Shown: one piece after another, positions 1 to 6,501 of the stretch
Layout: each line of letters starts with the position of its first letter
Position numbering within the stretch: position 1 is the stretch's first letter
NCBI GenBank assembly: GCA_003161515.1
Contig: PMOH01000496.1
Span: 1 to 10,014 of the forward strand
Reading direction: 5' to 3'
Length of the DNA stretch: 10,014 nt
Source of the DNA: Deltaproteobacteria bacterium
GTDB taxonomy: Bacteria; Desulfobacterota; Binatia; Binatales; Binataceae
Notes under the pieces: model-generated
The model's input: the letters and a program-made list of their open reading frames with translations, nothing else
What the model was told of the DNA's origin: nothing
Databases searched by the model: none
Translations under genes and position numbers: made by a program

Positions 1-224
1 GCCGCGAGCCCCATCGCTACTGCACCGCCGAGCATCTCGGAGAGTCCCGCCATCATCGCAGCGTTGCCGGTGACGAATGCCGCGGCGACGCCCGAGGTGA
101 CCGCGAACGACGCGACCAGTCCGTCGTTCAGCCCGAGCATCACGTCGCGCACCCAGCTTCCACCGGCGGCGTGGACCTGCTCGGTATGATGGTCGTACTC
201 GCGGATGCGGATCGAAAAAGGCAC
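1..224 (-). CDS. VIT1/CCC1-family Fe2+/Mn2+ transporter, N-terminal part
   Basis: Partial gene: the first 74 codons are present and the rest lies beyond the left edge. The frame begins with GTG and gives a short cytosolic start, then H-A-A-G-G-S-W-V-R-D-V-M-L-G-L-N-D-G-L-V (about residues 18-37), followed by a hydrophobic stretch with A-G-L-S-E-M-L-G-G-A-V-A-M-G near the edge. The G-x-N-D-G-L-V motif at the start of the first membrane helix and the A-G-L-x-E-x-x-x-G-A-x-x-M motif in the second are typical of the VIT1/CCC1 (DUF125) family, which moves ferrous iron or manganese out of the cytosol. The GTG start is supported by a GGAGG at 234-238 with 9 bases of spacing. It overlaps the TAG of the upstream kinase gene by one base (TAGTG), so the two are probably translationally coupled. 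The metal specificity cannot be read from this fragment. Confidence 0.85.
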   Translation of the reverse strand, partial: MPFSIRIREYDHHTEQVHAAGGSWVRDVMLGLNDGLVASFAVTSGVAAAFVTGNAAMMAGLSEMLGGAVAMGLA

Positions 225-1048
225 TAGCGGGTGCCTCCGGCGAGCGGCGCTACGACAGGCTTTGCGGTTGGCGCGCCGCGACGCTTGCGACGATCAATCG
301 ATTCGCGCGCAGCTTTCACCTCGGCGATCATCTTGCGCGCGGTTGCGCGGTCGGGCTTGTGTCCCAGGTAAGAATAAAGAAAATCGAGCCTCGCCGCGCG
401 GCACAGAAATCGCCCGATGCTGCGATCGAGATGCACGAGGTTGGTGATTCTGCGGTCCCAAGAGACCTTCGCGGCGCGGCGGAAATCCTCGAGGTCGATA
501 AAGTACACCTTGAAACCGCCCGCCTCGTTGTCCTCGACCATGATGTTGGTCTCTTGCAGATCACGCGTGTAAATCCCTGACTCGTGGAGGCGCCGGATTT
601 GAGCGGCCACCGTGTCGGATATTTGTTTGCGGCGATGTACGTTGCGTCCCTTGATTTCTCCGGGGCCGAGCATGAAGCGGCTGAGCGAGTCGGCGTTGAT
701 GAGCGCGCGGCTTACAAGATAAGAAGCCCGAATTGCGCCGGCGTGGTAGATATCCATCGCCGCGAGCGGTTCCGGATGCGCGAGGTCATACTCTGCGAGC
801 ATCGCGGCGCCGGCGAGCGATCGCCTGGCGCGCGATCCGCGAAGTCGCGTGTAGATTCCGCGGCTCCACGATGGAACCTCGACGCGTTTTATGAACGCGG
901 ACCCGACACCGGGCAGGTCAACGAATCCTGCGCGGGTGCGGGCTTCAGACTTGAACGCGCGAAAATCCGGCGACGCCATCAACTCGTCGGCGCGCTCGAC
1001 GATCGCGCGCCACTCGGGCGAGCGCGCATAGAGGACTACCGTGCGCAT
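224..1048 (-). CDS. Lipopolysaccharide kinase (Kdo/WaaP-like, InaA family) protein
   Basis: 274-residue cytosolic protein with a divergent protein-kinase fold of the kind that phosphorylates inner-core sugars (Kdo or heptose) of lipopolysaccharide. Visible motifs: A-F-I-K-R-V with a candidate ATP-binding lysine (K54); L-H-E-S-G-I-Y-T-R-D-L-Q-E-T-N-I-M-V (about 154-171), giving catalytic-loop D163 and N168; and V-Y-F-I-D-L-E-D-F (181-189), with D185 in the place of the metal-binding DFG aspartate. Family members usually read H-R-D or H-x-D in the catalytic loop; here the residue before R-D is Thr. The C-terminus is basic and Pro/Ala-rich. No alternative upstream start exists because an in-frame TAG lies just before the ATG; the Shine-Dalgarno is weak. 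It follows the cupredoxin gene by 48 bases and overlaps the next gene. The substrate sugar is not known, and a small-molecule or protein kinase role cannot be excluded. Confidence 0.78.
   Translation of the reverse strand: MRTVVLYARSPEWRAIVERADELMASPDFRAFKSEARTRAGFVDLPGVGSAFIKRVEVPSWSRGIYTRLRGSRARRSLAGAAMLAEYDLAHPEPLAAMDIYHAGAIRASYLVSRALINADSLSRFMLGPGEIKGRNVHRRKQISDTVAAQIRRLHESGIYTRDLQETNIMVEDNEAGGFKVYFIDLEDFRRAAKVSWDRRITNLVHLDRSIGRFLCRAARLDFLYSYLGHKPDRATARKMIAEVKAARESIDRRKRRGAPTAKPVVAPLAGGTR
234..238 (-). promoter_or_regulatory. Ribosome binding site deciding the GTG start of the VIT gene
   Basis: On the minus strand GGAGG lies 9 bases before the GTG at 224-222, inside the last codons of the kinase gene. 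This supports GTG as the start in preference to an internal ATG, and supports coupled translation of the two genes. Confidence 0.7.
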
Positions 1049-1096
1049 GCGCGATTCAGCCTAGCCCTTTCGCGCGCCGAGGGCATCGGTAACCGG

Positions 1097-1543
1097 CTAC
1101 TTCTTCGGTTCGACGATCAGCGACCCGCCGATATGCGCCGGATGTAACTGACACGAGAATGGGAAAACTCCCGCCTTGTCGGCGACGAATGTGACTGTCT
1201 TGGGCTCGCCGCGCGTGACAACTTCGGTGACGTTGTAGGCGGGGATCGTAAAGCCGTGTTGATTGACCGCGCCGGGAACCAGGTTCTTGAGCGTGAGTTT
1301 AACCTTGTCGCCCTGGTCGACGGCGATCACGCTCGGCAGCCAAATCTTGGCGTCATCCACTTCGACCGCGACGACAGTAAAGCTGCGCGTGCCGGGTTCG
1401 TCCATCGCGGGCGCCGGCGCTGCGGGGGCAGAAGGGGCTGCGCCCTGCGCCATCGCTATTCGATTCGCGCCCATCAGCATCAGCGTCGCCACGGCCGCAA
1501 TTGCAGCCATCGTTTTCAACATTGTCCTATTAGCAGTAGTCAT
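1097..1543 (-). CDS. Secreted single-domain cupredoxin, nitrosocyanin-like
   Basis: 148 residues. An N-terminal Sec signal peptide (basic start, hydrophobic core about 10-25, A-M-A at 30-32 before Q33) is followed by an Ala/Pro-rich linker (34-47) and one cupredoxin domain (about 52-146), so the protein should be periplasmic or exported. Candidate copper ligands are H96 (in N-Q-H-G-F), C131 and H134 (in C-Q-L-H-P), with H137 three residues on. There is no Met in the usual axial position and no second Cys, so it is not a CuA site. The core, G-F-x-I-x-A-Y/F-x-V-x-E-V, A-D-K-A-G-x-F and C-Q-L-H-P, closely resembles nitrosocyanin of ammonia oxidisers as I recall it, but with His where nitrosocyanin has its Glu ligand. 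It probably carries electrons or binds copper or a small ligand; the partner is unknown. It lies 51 bases after the LLM oxidoreductase gene on the same strand, with its own strong ribosome binding site. Confidence 0.82.
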   Translation of the reverse strand: MTTANRTMLKTMAAIAAVATLMLMGANRIAMAQGAAPSAPAAPAPAMDEPGTRSFTVVAVEVDDAKIWLPSVIAVDQGDKVKLTLKNLVPGAVNQHGFTIPAYNVTEVVTRGEPKTVTFVADKAGVFPFSCQLHPAHIGGSLIVEPKK

Positions 1544-1553
1544 CGGAAGTTTT

Positions 1554-1559
1554 CTCCTT
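1554..1559 (-). promoter_or_regulatory. Ribosome binding site of the cupredoxin gene
   Basis: The minus strand reads AAGGAG, 10 bases before the ATG at 1543-1541. It confirms that start and hence the full signal peptide. Confidence 0.7.
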
Positions 1560-1594
1560 GTTAACGGAACAATGTATCACGACAACGGCGAAAA

Positions 1595-2614
1595 TCAGCC
1601 ATTGAAGCGCTTCGCGAGTTTTGCCCATTCGGCGTCGTCGGTGCCCGCGCGATATGGGATGTAAAACGCAACCCGATCGAGCAGGCCGTCGTAACGCTCC
1701 TTCACCTTGTCCGCGATGTCATCGAAGGTGCCCGACACTGTGTACACATCGAGCATTTCGTCGGTGATTTCTTTCGCCATCGCGACCCACTCGCCCTTGG
1801 CCGCCTTTTCGTTCAGGCGCTGCGCGACGTCGCCCCATCCGTGCGTGTCGAGCACGATTTTGTAGGTGCGTGTCGAAGCGTAGAACGAGATCTGTTGCCG
1901 GACCGCTTCGCGCGTTTTTTCAATTTCGTCCTGGTTGCGGCCGACGATCACGAACGCGGTCGATTGTATTTCGAAATCCTTGCGCGCGCGTCCCGCTTTC
2001 TGGAGACCCTTCTCGACGTTCGGCAGCACGTACTCGCGCAGATACTTCGGCGAGTTGAACGGATGCGCGTGCAGGCCTTCGCACAATTCTCCGGCGAGCC
2101 GGATGATATGTTCGTTGACGCCCGCAATGTGGATCGGCACGTTGGGGAAGTTGTGCCGGGCCGGCGTGAAGAACGGCGTCATCAGCGAGAAGTTGTAGTA
2201 CTTGCCCTGGAAGGAAAGCTTTGCGCCGCCTTCCGACCAGCATTTGAAAATCGCACGCAGCGATTGCAAGTACTCGCGCAGGCGCGGCACCGGTGCTTCC
2301 CACTTGGTGCTGTAGCGGCGCTCGATATGGCCTTTCACCTGGGTGCCGAGGCCGAGGATGAAGCGGCCTTCGGAGAGACCGGCGAGATCCCATGCGCTCG
2401 CGGCCGTGATCATGGGGCTGCGCGGAAACGCAATCGCAACCGAGGTGCCCATCTTGATTCGTTTCGTGTGCTCGGCGATCAGTGCGGCCGGAAGGAAGCC
2501 GTCGTTGCCGGCCTCAGGAATCCAGATCGCATCGAAGCCCGCGGTTTCGGCGGCGCGGGCAGCGGCGGGGACATCGCGGAGATTGCGGGTCGAGAGACCG
2601 GTATCGAGCTTCAT
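1595..2614 (-). CDS. LLM-class (luciferase-like) F420-dependent oxidoreductase
   Basis: 339-residue TIM-barrel oxidoreductase of the bacterial luciferase-like superfamily, most like the TIGR03617 group of predicted F420-dependent enzymes. Visible features: the N-terminal strand M-K-L-D-T-G-L and the following A-A-E-T-A-G-F-D-A-I-W-I-P-E (21-34); the T-S-V-A-I-A-F-P-R-S-P stretch (57-67); the family signature G-L-S-E-G-R-F-I-L-G-L-G-T-Q-V-K-G-H (79-96), where the cofactor phosphate is usually bound; and the I-H-I-A-G-V-N strand (161-167). The length is normal for the family and there is no signal peptide, so it acts in the cytosol. A weak GGTGA stands before the ATG. The substrate cannot be predicted. 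FMN instead of F420 is possible, because no F420 biosynthesis gene is in view. Confidence 0.87.
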   Translation of the reverse strand: MKLDTGLSTRNLRDVPAAARAAETAGFDAIWIPEAGNDGFLPAALIAEHTKRIKMGTSVAIAFPRSPMITAASAWDLAGLSEGRFILGLGTQVKGHIERRYSTKWEAPVPRLREYLQSLRAIFKCWSEGGAKLSFQGKYYNFSLMTPFFTPARHNFPNVPIHIAGVNEHIIRLAGELCEGLHAHPFNSPKYLREYVLPNVEKGLQKAGRARKDFEIQSTAFVIVGRNQDEIEKTREAVRQQISFYASTRTYKIVLDTHGWGDVAQRLNEKAAKGEWVAMAKEITDEMLDVYTVSGTFDDIADKVKERYDGLLDRVAFYIPYRAGTDDAEWAKLAKRFNG

Positions 2615-2680
2615 AGTTTCACCATCGATAGCTTCGTTCCGTCAGAAAGTGTTTTTGGCTTGGTCGTGACTGTCCGGCAA

Positions 2681-2740
2681 CCTAACCCCTAACTCCTTCC
2701 CGAGCGGGAAGGGGGACCAGATTTGGGGAAGGCCCTTCCC
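2681..2740. repeat. GC-rich palindromic intergenic repeat cluster (REP-like)
   Basis: Non-coding DNA between the phosphodiesterase and LLM genes. CCTTCCCG at 2695-2702 and CGGGAAGG at 2705-2712 form an 8-bp perfect stem around a 2-base centre, extendable by a G-U and a G-C pair. A second inverted pair, GGGAAG at 2726-2731 and CTTCCC at 2735-2740, follows 13 bases later and could also pair with the first. The flank CCTAACCCCTAACT (2681-2694) resembles the C/A-rich arm often seen beside dispersed intergenic palindromes in other bacteria. It lies 3' of the phosphodiesterase gene on its strand, so it may also help to end that transcript, although no T-run follows. Confidence 0.5.
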
Positions 2741-2757
2741 GTTGAGTTCATCCTTGC

Positions 2758-2775
2758 CTGCCGATTTTTCGGCGG
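2758..2775. terminator. Small hairpin after the phosphodiesterase gene
   Basis: GCCGA (2760-2764) and TCGGC (2769-2773) flank a TTTT loop, with possible extension by one wobble and one C-G pair. It begins about 45 bases past the phosphodiesterase stop. With no T-run after the stem on either strand, it is at best a weak terminator or a transcript 3'-end hairpin. Confidence 0.25.
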
Positions 2776-2818
2776 CGGGCGGAATCGTAACAAAGGGCGG
2801 GGCTAACTGGAAAGGCTG

Positions 2819-3652
2819 CTAGCGGCGGTTCGTACGCTTTTGAACGAGGTCGAGTGCGCGGGCGGGGTAGTCACTGATGAGGCCGTCCACGCCCATCTCT
2901 AGAAGTTCTGACATCTCGGCGGATTCGTTCACCGTCCAAACGTGGACTTCGACGCCGAGACGATGCGCGAACTCGACACTCTCTCGGGTGACCAGCTCCC
3001 ACGATTCGTGGCGATGGGGGATTTGGACTGCTTCGGCGGGGGGACGGTAGTTGGCGTCGCGCGTGCCCATCGCCTGAATGAACATGCCCGATTCGAGGTA
3101 TGAAAAGTTGGTCGGAATTTCCGGCGCCAGCTTGCGGACTTCATCGAGCGGCTGCTGATGCTCGCTCGCGACGAGCACGTTGCGGCGCACGCCGGCGCGA
3201 TCGATCACGTGGAGCATCGGCGCGACCACGCTCGGGGTGATTTGCTTGACCTCGACTATCATCCGCAGTTTCGGAAATTCCGCGAGCACCTCCGCCAGGC
3301 GCGGCACTCTGATCCCCTTCTCTCTGAAGGGGAAAGTCGCGCCGTCGAGCGTGAACATGCGGCCGGCGTCGGCCTTTGCCAGCTCCGCGTAAGTCAGATC
3401 CGGAATCACGCGATCGACCCCGCACGCCCTCTTGAGATGTGCGTCGTGGGCGACGACGATTTCGCCGTCGCGCGTCATGTGGAGGTCGAACTCGAGATAC
3501 TGAACGCCGCACGCAGCGGCAGCGCGAAAGGACTCGAGCGTATTTTCAGGATGCGTACCGGCGGAACCGCGATGGCCGAAGACGCGCGGCAGCGCGGGCG
3601 TGAAGAAATCGGTTTTAAGATGATCGCGCATTTGAGATGCGACGCGTCGCAT
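2819..3652 (-). CDS. Glycerophosphodiester phosphodiesterase (GDPD)
   Basis: 277 residues, predicted to hydrolyse glycerophosphodiesters to glycerol 3-phosphate and an alcohol, recycling phospholipid head groups. It has the GDPD TIM-barrel motifs in order: F-G-H-R-G (25-29), P-E-N-T-L-E-S-F (35-42), Y-L-E-F-D-L-H-M-T-R-D-G (52-63) with metal-binding E54 and D56, V-A-H-D (67-70) with catalytic H69, V-P-R-L-A-E-V-L (116-123), I-V-E-V-K (132-136), V-H-V-W-T-V-N (236-242) and G-V-D-G-L-I-S-D-Y-P (254-263). No signal peptide is visible, so it is probably cytosolic. The start at 3652 is preferred over an internal ATG at codon 8 because AAGG (3659-3662) lies 6 bases before it. It follows the M23 peptidase gene by 73 bases on the same strand. 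Confidence 0.93.
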   Translation of the reverse strand: MRRVASQMRDHLKTDFFTPALPRVFGHRGSAGTHPENTLESFRAAAACGVQYLEFDLHMTRDGEIVVAHDAHLKRACGVDRVIPDLTYAELAKADAGRMFTLDGATFPFREKGIRVPRLAEVLAEFPKLRMIVEVKQITPSVVAPMLHVIDRAGVRRNVLVASEHQQPLDEVRKLAPEIPTNFSYLESGMFIQAMGTRDANYRPPAEAVQIPHRHESWELVTRESVEFAHRLGVEVHVWTVNESAEMSELLEMGVDGLISDYPARALDLVQKRTNRR

Positions 3653-3725
3653 TGTCAGCCTTAACCGGGAAGCTGCGAACTAGCAAATGGCGGAAAAATT
3701 TGGAAAGGAAGGACGAGCGGTTAGA

Positions 3726-5183
3726 TCAAAGGGCGCCGGGTTCCGAGGTTTCGAGGCGGCTGCTGGTGAGTCCTCGCAGGTGCCTGACCTTTCCGACGGT
3801 GCGGTCGATCGTCACGTGATACATGTCGCCGAACTTAGAGATCGCGGGCTTGCGCTCTGCGGTCGCGATGAAATGGCTGCCGAGGTCGGGCAGTTCTGCG
3901 AGCGCCGACTGATACTGATCTTTGAGGTCCTCGAATATCGCCTTCATCCGTGGCGACACCTGGTGATTCTCGCCGAGTTTCTCGGTCAGCGGATTAACCC
4001 AGGCGCCGTCTTTTTCCATCGCGAAGTGCAGATGCGGCCCGGTCGAGAGGCCGGTCGTACCCACATTTCCGATCAGCTGCCCCATGTGAACGCTGGCGCC
4101 CGGCTTCACCTCAGGACTGATCTTCGACAGATGACCGTAGATGCTGACCAGATTGTGTTGATGCTGGATACGGATGGCGTTCCCGAGCTCGCCCTGCCAT
4201 CCCGCGCTGATCACGGTGCCATCGGCGACACTCTTAACCGGCTCACCGTACTTCGCGACCAGATCGACGCCGACGTGCGGGCGATATTCGTGAAGGATCG
4301 GATGATAGCGATGGAAGGTAAAGCCCGACGATATGTACTGGAAATTTAGCGGGAACTTGAGCGACTGCGGACCGAGCGCGTGGCCTTGTTCGTCATATAG
4401 ATGAGGGCGGCCGTGTTCGTCTGAAAAAGAGATCGCGGTCAGCGTGCGAGTGCCGAAGCGGATCTGCGCGGCCTGGACGTCGCCGACGAGCGTGTACGAG
4501 CCGTCGCGGCTGACCTTTTCCTGGTAAATCAACTTGACTGCCGAGCCCGGCGCGAGCCGGTTCAAATCGTGACGATCCGAGAACGCGTCCTGCAACGATT
4601 CGACGATCGGCTTGGGGATGTTGTTCTCGGCGGCGGCGCGTTGGAAGCTGTCTTTGACCGCGAACGTCATCTTGATCGGACGAATGTAATACTCGATAGG
4701 CCGGATGGCAGCCTTGAGGACGCCGGCGCCGAGGCTCGCCCCGATGACGGTGTTATTCTGATCGAGATCGTACTTGAGACCGCGCACCTCGCCGGTCTCG
4801 GGGTCCTTATATAGCGTCAGCGGGTGCCCGCTGTGAAAATACCGATTAGCGGTAATCTGCTGGATATACGACGCCCACTGATGCGCGTCGCCCGGCTCCA
4901 TCCCTGCTTCGCGAAGGTAGCTTTCGATAGGCGCAGTGCGGTCGAGCATCGTGCTGATGGTAATCGACGGCGGAGCGGGTTCGGCCGACTCGGCCTGCTC
5001 GACAATGTCGTTGCCGTCCTTGCCGGCGTCAAATTGAGAGCTGAGAGTGTCGAGCGGAGAGGAAAAAGTCTGCGGATTTGCTTGGAAAAATAAAAACAGG
5101 GCCGCAGTTGTAGCGATCAGGGCCACGGCCAAAGCCGTCACCGCACGCGGATATCCCCTGAAGCTTCTCCCCCGAGCTGCCAT
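3726..5183 (-). CDS. Membrane-anchored M23-family peptidoglycan endopeptidase
   Basis: 485 residues. A basic N-terminus and one hydrophobic segment (about 13-33) form an uncleaved anchor or signal, placing the rest in the periplasm. Residues about 80-275 form an accessory region like the inhibitory and OapA-type domains that precede the peptidase in MepM/Csd3-type enzymes. The LytM/M23 domain covers about 285-400: H303 and D307 in R-P-H-V-G-V-D, Y-G-H-L at 349-352, and G-P-H-L-H-F at 382-387 (H384, H386). All zinc and catalytic residues are present, so it should be an active cross-link-cleaving endopeptidase, unlike EnvC/NlpD-type activators. About 85 residues follow the catalytic domain, more than in many relatives. 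An in-frame TAG just upstream fixes ATG 5183 as the first start; no clear Shine-Dalgarno is seen. It lies 162 bases after the nuclease gene. Confidence 0.92.
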   Translation of the reverse strand: MAARGRSFRGYPRAVTALAVALIATTAALFLFFQANPQTFSSPLDTLSSQFDAGKDGNDIVEQAESAEPAPPSITISTMLDRTAPIESYLREAGMEPGDAHQWASYIQQITANRYFHSGHPLTLYKDPETGEVRGLKYDLDQNNTVIGASLGAGVLKAAIRPIEYYIRPIKMTFAVKDSFQRAAAENNIPKPIVESLQDAFSDRHDLNRLAPGSAVKLIYQEKVSRDGSYTLVGDVQAAQIRFGTRTLTAISFSDEHGRPHLYDEQGHALGPQSLKFPLNFQYISSGFTFHRYHPILHEYRPHVGVDLVAKYGEPVKSVADGTVISAGWQGELGNAIRIQHQHNLVSIYGHLSKISPEVKPGASVHMGQLIGNVGTTGLSTGPHLHFAMEKDGAWVNPLTEKLGENHQVSPRMKAIFEDLKDQYQSALAELPDLGSHFIATAERKPAISKFGDMYHVTIDRTVGKVRHLRGLTSSRLETSEPGAL

Positions 5184-5345
5184 CGCGATCGAAGCTAGGT
5201 GATTCGGCTATCCAACGCAAGCTGGACGTGTCAGGGGTTTGCTGTTCTGGTTACCGCAGCGACAGGAATTCACGCAGTTCCGGTTACAAACGGTACAAAT
5301 TGACCATCGCGCGGAATCAGCCTCGCCGTATCAAGACAGGAGGCA
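5184..5345. other. Intergenic stretch between nuclease and M23 genes, no gene seen
   Basis: 162 bases 3' of the nuclease gene and 5' of the M23 peptidase gene on the minus strand. It holds near-repeats GGTTAC (5250-5255 and 5282-5287) and the pair GGTTACAAA / GGTACAAA (5282-5299). No convincing -35/-10 pair or terminator was recognised. It is a likely place for the peptidase promoter, by position only. Confidence 0.3.
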
Positions 5346-6497
5346 CTAGGGGCAATTGCGAGCCACCCGATAGCCTTGTTGGTCAGCGGCTTCGCGGCTT
5401 GGGAATAGCACGCGATTCTCGAGCGCCATCTTGTCGTAGGTCGCACAACCGGGCCACGCGTAAATCTTGCTGCGTCGATTGCCGACAATCTGGCCGACGG
5501 GATTCGTCGTCGAAGGAAGCGGCGCGAGCACAGGATTCGTCGCGCGCGTCGCGTCGGTCGGACCGGCGGGCTGCGTCCAGATTTCATTGAGCAGGCTCGC
5601 AAGCCTGAATCCCGCTTTCGCCATCTGATGACCCGCGAGCGTGTTGGCGCGATTCATATAGGAAGAGTCCAGTTCGATGTGACGTCCCGCCGGATTGAGG
5701 CAAGCGTTGATGGTGGGCTGGCAGGGTTCGATCGGGATATGGAGGGCTCCATAGATGTCGGAACGCGCCAGTTGATTCGATTCCCACGCGATCGCGTCCG
5801 CCGCAATCCAGGAATCGGCATCTCGCTCAGCCGCGTAAGTTAGTTCCAATTTGTGCGCGGTCGGCTCGGGCCGGCCGGAATCGATGTCATATTCGAGACC
5901 GCGTACGACGGTGGTATCCCAGACCGCGTGAAGATTTTTTTCGCGGGAGCGCGAATCGACTGGTACGCAATTGGCGCCGCGATCTTCGTCGTTGGCAGCG
6001 TGCAGGGGCTGATGGATGTCGCCGACAAAATGGATCAGAAACGCCAGATCTCCGCTGGCGCTCCAGCGATCGTAACTGCGGTCTTTCAGGCGCTTGGAAT
6101 ATTCGTCGATTTTCGCGGTCACGCAGTTGCCGCCGGGGCATCGCGCGGGAACATCCGCTCGCCGGTCCTGCAGACAAATGTCGATGAAGTGCCAGGGCGC
6201 AGTCGATTTATCTTCATCGCGAAACTCGGTATCCGGACGAATCGAAGCTGCCTCCATCGCGGCTGCGATCGATCTTTTGTCCGCCGTCACGCCCAGGATG
6301 TCCGCCACATGGCTCGCAGCGGCGGGCGTGAGATTATCAGCCGCAATGACCGCGACGATTTTGTGCCCGTCAGGTCCCCACGCCCACGCCAATGCGGGGC
6401 AGAGCAGGAGCGCGAGAACTAGATTCGCAATGCAAAGCGCCGACGAACGCGAGGATTGCGGAAGCGTTTTCTTCCTTGGGTTGGACGTGTAGGACAT
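5346..6497 (-). CDS. Secreted S1/P1-type zinc nuclease with C-terminal sunset-like domain
   Basis: 383 residues counted from ATG 6497. A Sec signal peptide (basic R-K-K near 9, hydrophobic core about 21-35, A-W-A at 37-39) leaves W40 as the mature N-terminus; in S1/P1 nucleases this Trp itself binds zinc. All nine expected ligands are visible: W40, H45, D89, H103 (P-W-H-F-I-D), H156, D160 and H166 (H-F-V-G-D-I-H-Q-P-L-H), H190 and D194 (N-L-H-A-V-W-D), with the spacings of P1 nuclease. It should cleave single-stranded DNA/RNA and 3'-nucleotides outside the cytosol, for phosphate or nucleoside scavenging. After a Pro/Thr-rich linker (about 310-335), residues 338-383 read V-G-N-R-R-S-K-I-Y-A-W-P-G-C and end in R-N-C-P, matching the small sunset domain (C351, C382). 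A longer frame from 6542 is rejected, as it would overlap the divergent gene and has no ribosome binding site. Even the chosen start lacks a clear one. Confidence 0.9.
   Translation of the reverse strand: MSYTSNPRKKTLPQSSRSSALCIANLVLALLLCPALAWAWGPDGHKIVAVIAADNLTPAAASHVADILGVTADKRSIAAAMEAASIRPDTEFRDEDKSTAPWHFIDICLQDRRADVPARCPGGNCVTAKIDEYSKRLKDRSYDRWSASGDLAFLIHFVGDIHQPLHAANDEDRGANCVPVDSRSREKNLHAVWDTTVVRGLEYDIDSGRPEPTAHKLELTYAAERDADSWIAADAIAWESNQLARSDIYGALHIPIEPCQPTINACLNPAGRHIELDSSYMNRANTLAGHQMAKAGFRLASLLNEIWTQPAGPTDATRATNPVLAPLPSTTNPVGQIVGNRRSKIYAWPGCATYDKMALENRVLFPSREAADQQGYRVARNCP
6491..6494 (+). promoter_or_regulatory. Ribosome binding site deciding the AbrB-like start
   Basis: AGGA stands 7 bases before ATG 6502 but only 1 base before ATG 6496, which favours 6502 as the start. 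It lies inside the first codons of the opposite-strand nuclease gene. Confidence 0.5.
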
Positions 6498-6501
6498 GAT
6501 T

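Noticed and set aside
1558..1572. Short hairpin TTGTT-CCGTT-AACAA touching the ribosome binding site of the cupredoxin gene
   Set aside because: The stem is only 5 bp and mostly A-U; too weak to claim as a regulatory switch.
1841..2692. Long open frame antisense to the LLM oxidoreductase gene
   Set aside because: High-GC codon bias keeps the opposite strand open. The product is Arg/Val/His-rich, matches nothing I recognise and has no ribosome binding site, whereas the minus-strand protein is clearly of a known family. The same holds for the antisense frames at 584-1147, 3158-3664, 3687-4349, 5853-6422, 6841-7752 and 9278-9928.
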